This document shows, one piece after another, positions 57,697 through 64,000 of a stretch of DNA of 64,000 bases (positions are counted from its first letter, which is position 1; each line of letters opens with the position of its first letter). Source of the DNA: Micromonospora radicis (lineage in GTDB: Bacteria; Actinomycetota; Actinomycetes; Mycobacteriales; Micromonosporaceae); the NCBI RefSeq assembly GCF_003583405.1, contig NZ_QXEC01000008.1, positions 1 through 64,000 of the forward strand, given 5' to 3'. The position numbers and the translations under genes are program-made. The notes beneath the pieces were generated by a model. The model was given only the letters and a program-made list of their open reading frames with translations, was not told the DNA's origin and made no database searches.

Positions 57697-59034
57697 ATGC
57701 ACATGTCACGCGGTGCGCGGACAGCCATCACGGTTGCCTGCGCCACGGTCCTGCTCGCCACCAGCGCTTGCGGGAATGACCAGCCCGAGGAGTCGAGCAC
57801 CCAACAGGTGCGCCTCTACGGCACGGACGGCAACATGTCCAACTCGTACGCCGACGAGCTGGGCGATCGCGCCAACCTGGTGGACGGCATGAAGGGCACC
57901 ACACCGCTGACACCGCTGCCGGAGGACTTCCGGAAGCGGCTACTGTCCGTCGACCCGGACCTGGATGGCTTCCTCTACGCCGCCGAGGCGTACGACGCGG
58001 TGGTGATCAGTGCCCTCGCGGCCGAGATCGCCGGTACCACCGCCCCGGCGGCCATCGCGAAGCAGATCGTCGGCGTCACCAACAACGGCACCCAGTGCGG
58101 GACCGTGACCCAGTGTCTGCGGCTGATCCGCGACGGCAAGGACATCGAGTACCGCAGCGTCTCGATCACCCGGGCCGGGTTCACCGACGCCGGTGAGCCG
58201 GCTACCGCCAGCTACGCCACCCTGCACTTCGACGGCCAGCAGCTCAACGACGCCAAGACGGAGTTCGTCGGTGCCGGTGACGAGTCGGCCGCGAGCAGCA
58301 AGCGACCGCCGCGTGCTGGCGCCCCGGCCTCGGACGCGCCGCTGGTCCTCGGCGGCCTACTGCCCAAGACCGGTGACCTCGCGATCGCCTACCCGCCGCT
58401 GGCCGCCGGCACGGCGCTGGCGATCAAGGAGATCAACGCCGCCGGTGGCGTACTCGGCGAGGACGTGGTCTGGATCGACGGTGACGACGGCACCAACCCC
58501 GCAGTCGCCAAGGCGACCGTGGCCCGTCACGTGGCCGACGGCGTACACGTGATCATCGGGGCCGGTGGCTCCGGTATCTCCGCCGCCGTACTGGAGGACG
58601 TGGTGAAGGCCGGGCGGGTGCTCTTCTCCCCGTCGAACACCGCGGCGAGCCTGACCGAGGCGGACGACAAGGGCCTCTACTTCCGCACCGCGCCGCCGGA
58701 CGGGCTCCAGGGCCGGGCACTGGCCGACGTCATCCTCCGGGACGGCCCGCACAAGATCGCGATCGTGGCCCGTAAGGACTCCTACGGCACCGGCCTGCAG
58801 GACGTCGTCCGGGCCGAGTTGGAACGGGCCGGCTTCGGTGGCGACAAGGTGCGGCTGCTCGACTACGAGCCCGGCGAGGGCGCCGACGCCCCGCCGATCG
58901 ACTTCACCGCGGGCGCCAAGGAGATCAAGGAGTTCGGCGCGGACGCCGTCCTGATCATCGGTTTCGCCGAGTCCGCCGCGGTCGTGCGGGCACTCGCCGA
59001 CGCCGACGTACCGCTGGCCGCGCTCGGCCGCTGA
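57697..59034 (+). CDS. orphan branched-chain amino acid-type solute-binding lipoprotein, halves permuted
   Basis: A 445-residue lipoprotein (lipobox TSAC, Cys25). The protein fits the Peripla_BP_6/LivK family, but the order of the parts is reversed. Residues about 37-195 (RLYGTDGNMSNSYADELG ... FLYAAEAYDAVVISALAAEIAG ... CLRLIRDGKDIEY ... GEPATASYATLHFDG) are the usual C-terminal half. After a Lys/Pro/Ala linker (196-214), residues 215-445 (PLVLGGLLPKTGDLAIAYPPLAAG ... AGGSGISAAVLEDV ... ARKDSYGTGLQDV ... IIGFAESAAVVRALADADVPLAALGR) are the usual N-terminal half. The ends meet at the natural junction, so it looks like a circular permutation. No permease or ATPase genes are nearby. ATG 57697 or 57703. 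Confidence 0.85.
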   Translation: MHMSRGARTAITVACATVLLATSACGNDQPEESSTQQVRLYGTDGNMSNSYADELGDRANLVDGMKGTTPLTPLPEDFRKRLLSVDPDLDGFLYAAEAYDAVVISALAAEIAGTTAPAAIAKQIVGVTNNGTQCGTVTQCLRLIRDGKDIEYRSVSITRAGFTDAGEPATASYATLHFDGQQLNDAKTEFVGAGDESAASSKRPPRAGAPASDAPLVLGGLLPKTGDLAIAYPPLAAGTALAIKEINAAGGVLGEDVVWIDGDDGTNPAVAKATVARHVADGVHVIIGAGGSGISAAVLEDVVKAGRVLFSPSNTAASLTEADDKGLYFRTAPPDGLQGRALADVILRDGPHKIAIVARKDSYGTGLQDVVRAELERAGFGGDKVRLLDYEPGEGADAPPIDFTAGAKEIKEFGADAVLIIGFAESAAVVRALADADVPLAALGR

Positions 59035-59147
59035 CCCGCGTCACCTGAGCACGTACCGACCGACGGCCGCACCGGGATCCCGGTGCGGCCGTCGGGTTCC
59101 GACCCGGCCCAGCGCCGAGGTGGCGGGTGCGGCGCCGGGCGGCCGGC

Positions 59148-59894
59148 TCAGCGTCCGCGCCGCCGGTCGAGGAACTCGGTCATCCGCCGGCGCTTCTCCT
59201 CGTCCTCGAAGAGGACCGCCTGGCTGACCAGATCCAGCTGTGGGTGCGCGGCGGGCGGGGCGTCCACGGCGAGTTTGGTCAGCCGAAGCGCCAACGCCGA
59301 CCCCTTGGCCATCTCGTCGATCAGGTCGTGAGCCGCCGGAAGCAGTTCGTCCGGCGTGGCCACCACCCGGTTCAGCAGGCCGATCCGCAGCGCCTCCGCG
59401 GCGTCCACCCGGCGCCCGGTGAACAGCAGTTCCTTGGCCCGGGCCTCGCCGACCAGGGCCGGCAGGCGGTGCGTGGCGCCGGCACCGGCGAGGATGCCCA
59501 GCCGCACCTCCGGCTGTCCGAAGACCGTCCGCTCGGTACCCACCCGCAGGTCGCAGGCGTACGCCAGTTCGGCGCCCCCACCCAGCGCGGGCCCGTCGAC
59601 CGCCGCCACGGTCGGCATCGGCAGCGCCCGGATCCGGGCGAAGGCCGCCGAGTTGATCGCGGCGAGGGCGTCCAGCCGCCCCCGCTCGCGCAGCTGGGCG
59701 ATGTCCGCGCCACCGGCGAAGATGCCCGCCGTGCCGCCGGTCAGCAGCAGCATCCGCGGGTCGGCCTCCAGCTCGGCGCAGACCTCGTGCAGCGCGGCGA
59801 TCAGGTCGGCGTCGATGGCGTTGCGCTTCTCCGGCCGGTCCAGCGTGACCACCAGCCGGTCCGGCAACTGTTCGACCCGCAGTCCCGCGCTCAC
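59148..59894 (-). CDS. enoyl-CoA hydratase
   Basis: A 248-residue crotonase-fold enzyme with AGIFAGGADIAQLRERG and the oxyanion/catalytic stretch VDGPALGGGAELAYACDLRVGTERTVFGQPEVRLGILAGAGATHRLPALVG, in which both catalytic glutamates of crotonase are present (ELAYA and QPEVRLG). It is coupled by GTGA to the 3-hydroxyacyl-CoA dehydrogenase before it, so the two should act in sequence in beta-oxidation or phenylacetate-type degradation. Confidence 0.9.
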   Translation of the reverse strand: MSAGLRVEQLPDRLVVTLDRPEKRNAIDADLIAALHEVCAELEADPRMLLLTGGTAGIFAGGADIAQLRERGRLDALAAINSAAFARIRALPMPTVAAVDGPALGGGAELAYACDLRVGTERTVFGQPEVRLGILAGAGATHRLPALVGEARAKELLFTGRRVDAAEALRIGLLNRVVATPDELLPAAHDLIDEMAKGSALALRLTKLAVDAPPAAHPQLDLVSQAVLFEDEEKRRRMTEFLDRRRGR

Positions 59895-60778
59895 CGCGCC
59901 CCGCCGGGCAGGTCGGTGCCGCCGGAACGCACGCCGTCGGTCCAGCGGTAGAAGCCCTGGCCGGACTTCTTGCCCAGCCGGCCCTGGGCCACCATCTCCA
60001 GCAGCAGTGGCGGCGGCGCGAACCGGTCACCGTACGCGGCCTGCAACGTGCGGGCGATGTCGAGGCGTACGTCCAGACCCACCAGGTCGGTCAGCTCCAG
60101 CGGCCCGACCGGGTGCCGGTAGCCGAGCACCATCGCCTTGTCGATGTCGGCGGGGCTCGCCACCCCGTCGGCGACCATCCGGATGGCCTCCAGCCCCAGG
60201 TTCACCCCGAGGCGGGAGGTGGCGAAGCCGGGCATGTCGCGTACCACGACCGGGTCCTTGCCGAGCCGGCCGGCGAGCGCGACGGCCGCCTCGGTGGTCG
60301 TCGCGGCGGTGGCCGGGCCGACCACCACCTCGAGCAGGGCCATCGCCCAGACCGGGTTGAAGAAGTGCAGCCCGCAGAAGCGCTCCGGTCGGGCCAGGTC
60401 GGCGGCGAGGTCGGCGATGGCGATGCTGGACGTGTTGCTGCCCAGCAGCATCGGGCGCAGCGCCTCCGCCTGGGCCAGTACGGACCGCTTGAGGTCGAGC
60501 CGCTCCGGCACCGCCTCCACGATCACCTCCGGCGCCTCGGCGACCTCGGCGAGCCCGGCCCGCAGGGTGACCCGGGCCCGGTTCGTGGCGGCCTGCTCGG
60601 CGGTCAGCTTGCCGCGCTGCACCGCCCGTTCCCACAGCCCGGTGAGCCGCTCGACGGCCGCGGCGCCCCGCGCCTGGTCCAGCTCGACCAGTTCCACCCC
60701 GTAGCCCGCCCCGGCGGCCACGTACGCGATGCCGAGCCCCATCGTGCCGGCCCCGACCACGACGAACCGTTCAGTCAT
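59891..60778 (-). CDS. 3-hydroxyacyl-CoA dehydrogenase family protein
   Basis: A 295-residue NAD enzyme: Rossmann MTERFVVVGAGTMGLGIAYVAAGAG, the VIVEAVPERLDLKRSVLAQAE region, SSNTSSI-like LLGSNTSSIAIADLA, catalytic His in GLHFFNPVWAMALLEVV, and the C-terminal domain GFATSRLGVNLGLEAIRMVADG. It fits PaaH/FadB2-type enzymes oxidising 3-hydroxyacyl-CoA (for instance 3-hydroxybutyryl-CoA). First gene of a two-gene unit with the enoyl-CoA hydratase. Confidence 0.92.
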   Translation of the reverse strand: MTERFVVVGAGTMGLGIAYVAAGAGYGVELVELDQARGAAAVERLTGLWERAVQRGKLTAEQAATNRARVTLRAGLAEVAEAPEVIVEAVPERLDLKRSVLAQAEALRPMLLGSNTSSIAIADLAADLARPERFCGLHFFNPVWAMALLEVVVGPATAATTTEAAVALAGRLGKDPVVVRDMPGFATSRLGVNLGLEAIRMVADGVASPADIDKAMVLGYRHPVGPLELTDLVGLDVRLDIARTLQAAYGDRFAPPPLLLEMVAQGRLGKKSGQGFYRWTDGVRSGGTDLPGGAR

Positions 60779-60971
60779 TACGACACCACCGCACAGTGAC
60801 GATCGTTGGTTCGCTGGCGCCGTCGGCGCGCGGGGTCGCCGCCACGCCCGAGCCAGCCCGTACGCTCCGCTCAGTCATGGTGCGACCCTATGCAGCACCG
60901 ACCGCCGCCGCGTGCGTGGGGGCGGCCGGGATCGGGTAGGAAGCGCCGACAACCAAGGGAAGGACCAGCTG

Positions 60972-61268
60972 ATGAGTCAGGCACCGGAGACCGTGGACGG
61001 CGCGGGCGCCGAGGAGACCGTGGAGACGCGCGGCGACGAGCGCGTCGAGTTGCTGCGCGCCGACACCAACAACGACGGCCGGACCGACGTGTGGGTGGTC
61101 GACACCGACGGCGACGGCAAGGCCGACCTGTTCCAGTTCGACACCGACGGCGACGGCAAGGTCGACGTCACCATGGTCGACATCGACGAGGACGGCCAGC
61201 CGGACGCGGTCGTCGACGGCGACGGCGGTCTCCCCCCGAAGCAGCTCCCCCCGACCGTCCAGGTCTGA
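60972..61268 (+). CDS. tandem Asp-rich calcium-type repeat protein
   Basis: A 98-residue protein with an acidic N-terminus (MSQAPETVDGAGAEETVET) and four tandem repeats of about 12 residues: DTNNDGRTDVW, DTDGDGKADLF, DTDGDGKVDVT and DIDEDGQPDAV. This DxDxDG pattern matches calcium-binding loops (thrombospondin type 3 or EF-hand-like). There is no signal peptide or membrane segment, so it should be cytosolic, which is unusual for such repeats. ATG 60972 follows GGAAGGA. Function unknown; calcium buffering or a structural role is possible. Confidence 0.82.
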   Translation: MSQAPETVDGAGAEETVETRGDERVELLRADTNNDGRTDVWVVDTDGDGKADLFQFDTDGDGKVDVTMVDIDEDGQPDAVVDGDGGLPPKQLPPTVQV

Positions 61269-61273
61269 GCGGA

Positions 61274-61319
61274 AGGAGGGGCCCTGGTCGACGCCGCCGG
61301 TATGGCAAGGGCCCCTCCT
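61274..61319. terminator. bidirectional terminator between convergent genes
   Basis: AGGAGGGGCCCT and AGGGCCCCTCCT are perfect 12-base arms with a 22-base loop between the calcium-type repeat gene and the methyltransferase. Confidence 0.75.
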
Positions 61320-61334
61320 GACGTCTCCGGCCGC

Positions 61335-62123
61335 TCAACCGGCCAGCCGCAGGGTGGCGAGGTAGTACGGGGCGTCCCGGTCGTCCACGTCGGCCAGCCG
61401 CCAGGCGGTGCCCCGGACCAGCTCGGCCAGTTCGTCGACGGAGCAGACCAGGTAGTCGAACCAGGGCGTGCCGAGTTCTCGGTAGCGCAGCCGCAGCCGC
61501 AGTTGCCCGCCCAGGCGGCCCCGGCGCCGGTTCAGCTCGTGGTAACCGGTGTGTACCGGATCGCGGGTGCCGTACGGATCGGTGCCGTGGGCGATCACCT
61601 GCGCTCCCGGGCGGGCCATCGCGGCGAGTGCGGCGAGGAAGACCGGCGCGCGTTCCCGCCCCTCGATCAGCCCGAGGTTGTTTCCGAGCAGCAGGAACGT
61701 GTCGTAGCGCCGTCCGCTCTCGGCGTGTTCGTCGACCGTGGCGCGGACCAGGTCGCGTACGCCCCGGCGGCGGCAGACCTGGAGGGCGCCGGGTGAGATG
61801 TCCAGCCCGGTGACCGGTACGCCCCGTTCCTGGAGCACCAGCGCGATCCGTCCGGCACCGACACCGACGTCCAGCGTGGCACCGCGTACCCGGTCGACGG
61901 CCCGGTGGTCGTGCGGTTGCCAGTCCTGCGGCCCGTCGAGGTACGGCGCGGCCGGTGCCCCGTTGATCAGCCCGTCGTCCCGCTCGATGATCTCGATGAC
62001 CGGACGGGGCAGCCGCCCACCGGCCAGCGGCCGGGGTCCGACCCCGGTGTGCACCGCCAGTGCGTCGCGTACCAGCTCACCGAAGACGTCGCCGATGCGT
62101 GGTTCCCCCGTCACATCCGTCAC
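61335..62123 (-). CDS. class I SAM-dependent methyltransferase
   Basis: A 262-residue enzyme. Residues about 75-150 hold motif I ATLDVGVGAGRIALVLQERGVPVTGLDISPGAL (DxGxGxG-like) and the LLLGNNLGLIEG stretch, the SAM-binding Rossmann core. The substrate is unknown. The GTG at 62123 is chosen; GTG 62114 in frame is possible. It is divergent from a PPOX-type gene and convergent with the repeat protein. Confidence 0.85.
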   Translation of the reverse strand: MTDVTGEPRIGDVFGELVRDALAVHTGVGPRPLAGGRLPRPVIEIIERDDGLINGAPAAPYLDGPQDWQPHDHRAVDRVRGATLDVGVGAGRIALVLQERGVPVTGLDISPGALQVCRRRGVRDLVRATVDEHAESGRRYDTFLLLGNNLGLIEGRERAPVFLAALAAMARPGAQVIAHGTDPYGTRDPVHTGYHELNRRRGRLGGQLRLRLRYRELGTPWFDYLVCSVDELAELVRGTAWRLADVDDRDAPYYLATLRLAG

Positions 62124-62169
62124 GCTATCGGGCTGCTCAGTCAGCCGCAGCGGCCGTATCCTGGGGCGC

Positions 62170-62547
62170 GTGACCACGTTGGACCGCCTCTCGGCGGAGA
62201 AGTACGTACTGCTCACGACCTTTCGCAAGGACGGCCGTGCGGTGGCGACCCCGGTCTGGGCGGTGCGCGACGGCGACGCCCTGGCGATCTGGACCGTCGC
62301 GGACTCCGGCAAGGTGAAGCGGATCCGCCGCAGCGGCGAGGTCACGGTGGCCCCGTGCGACGTGCGGGGTCGACCGCACGGTGCGGCGGTGCCCGGCCGG
62401 GCGAGCCTGTACGACCCCGGGGCGACCGCCCGCATCCGGGGGCTGATCAAACAGAAGTACCGGGTGATCGGCCGGCTCACGCTGCTCGGCAGCCGGCTGC
62501 GCCGGGGTACCGGCGGCACGGTCGGCATCCGGGTCGAACTGACCTGA
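62170..62547 (+). CDS. PPOX class F420-dependent oxidoreductase-like protein
   Basis: A 125-residue split-barrel flavoprotein: TTLDRLSAEKYVLLTTFRKDGRAVATPVWAVRDGDALAIWT, DSGKVKRIRRSGEVTVAPCDVRGRPHGAAVPGRA. This matches the small Rv-type PPOX/F420 family of actinomycetes, which bind F420 or FMN. Substrate unknown. Confidence 0.87.
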   Translation: MTTLDRLSAEKYVLLTTFRKDGRAVATPVWAVRDGDALAIWTVADSGKVKRIRRSGEVTVAPCDVRGRPHGAAVPGRASLYDPGATARIRGLIKQKYRVIGRLTLLGSRLRRGTGGTVGIRVELT

Positions 62548-62562
62548 ACACCCCTGGACGTG

Positions 62563-62598
62563 CCGAAGGGCGACGGATCTGCGTCCGCCGCCCTTCGG
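62563..62598. terminator. bidirectional terminator
   Basis: CCGAAGGGCGACGGA and TCCGCCGCCCTTCGG pair at 14 of 15 positions (the odd pair is a wobble on one strand) around TCTGCG, between the convergent PPOX gene and bldC. Confidence 0.75.
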
Positions 62599-62623
62599 AA
62601 GTTCTGCTATCTACCCGGCCAGG

Positions 62624-62833
62624 TCAGTCCCCCTGGCGCTGCTGCGGGATCTGACCCTGCAGCAGTGCCCTGACCTCGGACTCGCGGTAACGGCGGTGGC
62701 CGCCCAGAGTCCGGATGGCGCTCAGTTTGCCAGCCTTCGCCCAGCGGGTCACCGTCTTCGGGTCGACACGGAACATCGACGCCACCTCGGCCGGTGTGAG
62801 TAGCGGCTCTGGTTCGTGCGTTCGCGATGCCAT
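62624..62833 (-). CDS. bldC: BldC-type MerR-like developmental regulator
   Basis: A 69-residue single helix-turn-helix protein: EPLLTPAEVASMFRVDPKTVTRWAKAGKLSAIRTLGGHRRYRESEVRALLQG, closely matching Streptomyces BldC, which in that genus holds back sporulation and co-regulates development genes by head-to-tail multimers on direct repeats. ATG 62833 follows GGAGGAG. No other developmental gene lies in view, but this is a normal position at a housekeeping end. Confidence 0.95.
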   Translation of the reverse strand: MASRTHEPEPLLTPAEVASMFRVDPKTVTRWAKAGKLSAIRTLGGHRRYRESEVRALLQGQIPQQRQGD

Positions 62834-63086
62834 CGGTCACTCCTCCACATGTATAGACATCGGCCGGGGTCCCGCCGGCCGACGCGTCTCCCATGGTCCG
62901 GCTAGTCCCCGATGTCCGACATGGGCCGAACGGCCGAACGTCCCTAGACGGACGGATGAACCATGCCCGATTTATGGGACTTTTACACGCCAGAAAGTAC
63001 CTTATTCGGACTCATGATCACGGTTCGTGACGCATCAACTACGAACGAGCCTCGCTTTATCCCGCCACAATTAGGACAATCGAGGA

Positions 63087-63926
63087 CTAGTTGCACCGCT
63101 CAAGTAGTTGCACGGCCCGCCAGCGGGCGACCAGCTTGTCGTACGCCGCGGAGGCCTCCTCCGCCTCGCCCTGGGACAGCCCGGCCAGCCCGGCCGCGAC
63201 CAGTTCCGGCGAGTCGTCGGCGGCCAGCGTCTCGTCCGAGAGCAGGTCGACCAGCCCGCCGTAGTCCAACTCCACGACGGACCGCGGGTGGAACTCCTCC
63301 AGCCACCGGGCGGCCTCCTCGACCGCCTCGGTGATCGGCGCGTCGCCTACCGACTTGCGGAGCACCGACAGCGCCCGGGAGGAGCGACGCCGGGCCTTGG
63401 AGATCTCCGTCCGGAACCGCAGCGAACGGCGGTCGGGCGCGGTCACGTGGTGCCGCTCGTCCGCCTCGAAGAGCACGAACCAGCGCAGCGGCACACCCCA
63501 GGTCGCGATCTGCTCGTGCACCCGGGGCACCCCGTGCTCCAGCACCCGGGCGCCGCTGCGCCAGTCCTCCACCACCGCCTTGGCCTGCCCGGCCAGCACC
63601 GGCGGAACGAACGCGTCGGCCAGCACCGCCGGCACACCGTCCCGCGCGCTCAGCGCGGCCTCGGCCACCCGGATCCGCAGGTTCCACGGGCACACCAGCA
63701 GGGTCTCGTCGGTCTCCAGCACGTACGCCTCGTCCGGCAGGTCGGGCAGCCGGGTCCAGCCGGCCCCGAGCGCCTCGATCACCGAGGTGCGCTGCCGGCC
63801 CGGCCCCTCCACCGGCGCCACGGCCCGCCCTTGCTCCACGTAGCGCCGCCAGTACGCCTGACGGTCCCGGTCGAAGGCGGTCAGCGGCTCGTACACGCGC
63901 AGGTATGAAGCGAAGAGCGACGGCAC
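63087..63926 (-). CDS. conserved actinobacterial protein of unknown function
   Basis: A 279-residue soluble protein starting VPSLFASYLRVYEPLTAFDRDRQAYW, with RYVEQGRAVAPVEGPGRQRTSVIEALGAGW, LVCPWNLRIRVAEAAL, RWFVLFEADERHHV and the C-terminal helices EEASAAYDKLVARWRAVQLLERC. It appears to be a conserved gene of actinomycetes; I do not know a function. GTG 63926 follows GGGAGG. It lies next to bldC in the same orientation. Confidence 0.82.
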   Translation of the reverse strand: MPSLFASYLRVYEPLTAFDRDRQAYWRRYVEQGRAVAPVEGPGRQRTSVIEALGAGWTRLPDLPDEAYVLETDETLLVCPWNLRIRVAEAALSARDGVPAVLADAFVPPVLAGQAKAVVEDWRSGARVLEHGVPRVHEQIATWGVPLRWFVLFEADERHHVTAPDRRSLRFRTEISKARRRSSRALSVLRKSVGDAPITEAVEEAARWLEEFHPRSVVELDYGGLVDLLSDETLAADDSPELVAAGLAGLSQGEAEEASAAYDKLVARWRAVQLLERCN

Positions 63927-64000
63927 GGCGCGATCCTCCCACGAACCGCAAGCCGAGCGTCGCTCGGCGTCATCGCGGCCCCCTGCGGCCACGACCCCGG

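Noticed and set aside
1..64000. CRISPR array, insertion sequence or prophage
   Set aside because: No regularly spaced short repeats with unique spacers, no transposase genes and no phage structural genes are present; only the integrase tail near 30 kb hints at a mobile element.

Overview
The window is about 64 kb of very GC-rich DNA from an actinomycete. Gene content points to the Micromonosporaceae, most likely Micromonospora: a BldC-type regulator, an actinobacterial stressosome, a Tad/Flp pilus locus, many GTG starts and 4-base GTGA/ATGA overlaps, F420-type and bacterial carotenoid enzymes, and LexA boxes of actinobacterial form. The genus is an inference from gene style and cannot be proven from the sequence alone. 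The region looks like ordinary chromosome with small accessory patches.

Layout. 1-4.9 kb: the start of a poly-HAMP signalling protein that runs off the left edge, a GAF/SpoIIE phosphatase and an FAD oxidoreductase with a LexA-like box. 5.0-10.7 kb: an S9 oligopeptidase, a PadR-ABC-FtsX operon with a palindromic operator, a frameshifted small gene and an AlpA-like DNA-binding protein. 10.8-16.9 kb: a tightly coupled six-gene partner-switching operon (RsbR, RsbS, RsbT, RsbT/RsbX-like phosphatase, histidine kinase, receiver-SpoIIE phosphatase) divergent from an RsbV-like antagonist. 16.9-25.9 kb: MFS exporter, GntR regulator, MscL, a small SOS-box gene, BenE transporter with divergent XRE-cupin regulator, LuxR-type ATPase regulator, PP2C phosphatase, and a second PadR-ABC operon. 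26-29 kb: a beta-helix lipoprotein, an epimerase and a DUF1772 membrane protein. 29.1-31.7 kb is a small accessory patch next to tRNA-Lys: a YefM/YoeB toxin-antitoxin pair, a decayed integrase tail, a NUDIX hydrolase and a second copy of the toxin-antitoxin operator without its genes. 31.7-34.7 kb: trypsin-like protease, TetR regulator and a divergent membrane protein.

34.7-45.1 kb is the Tad/Flp pilus locus: a divergent prepilin peptidase, then lipoprotein, secreted protein, CpaB/SAF, CpaE-like ATPase, TadA, TadB, TadC, Flp-like pilin, two TadE-like, one TadG-like protein and a LysM membrane protein, almost all overlapping or within a few bases. 45.1-48.4 kb: Rieske protein, enoyl-CoA hydratase and flavin oxidoreductase. 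48.5-55.0 kb is a light-protection cluster: photolyase and phytoene synthase on one strand; GGPP synthase, phytoene desaturase, IPP isomerase and a MerR/B12-type regulator on the other, sharing a promoter region with a direct repeat.

55.1-64 kb: lipoprotein polysaccharide deacetylase, tRNA-Glu/Asp/Phe, an SRPBCC protein, an orphan solute-binding lipoprotein whose two halves are in swapped order (apparent circular permutation), a 3-hydroxyacyl-CoA dehydrogenase/enoyl-CoA hydratase pair, a tandem Asp-rich calcium-type repeat protein, a methyltransferase, an F420/PPOX-type oxidoreductase, BldC and an unknown conserved protein.

The most unusual items are the permuted binding protein (57697-59034), the integrated stress partner-switching locus (10768-16870), the duplicated toxin-antitoxin operator and the two LexA-like boxes.
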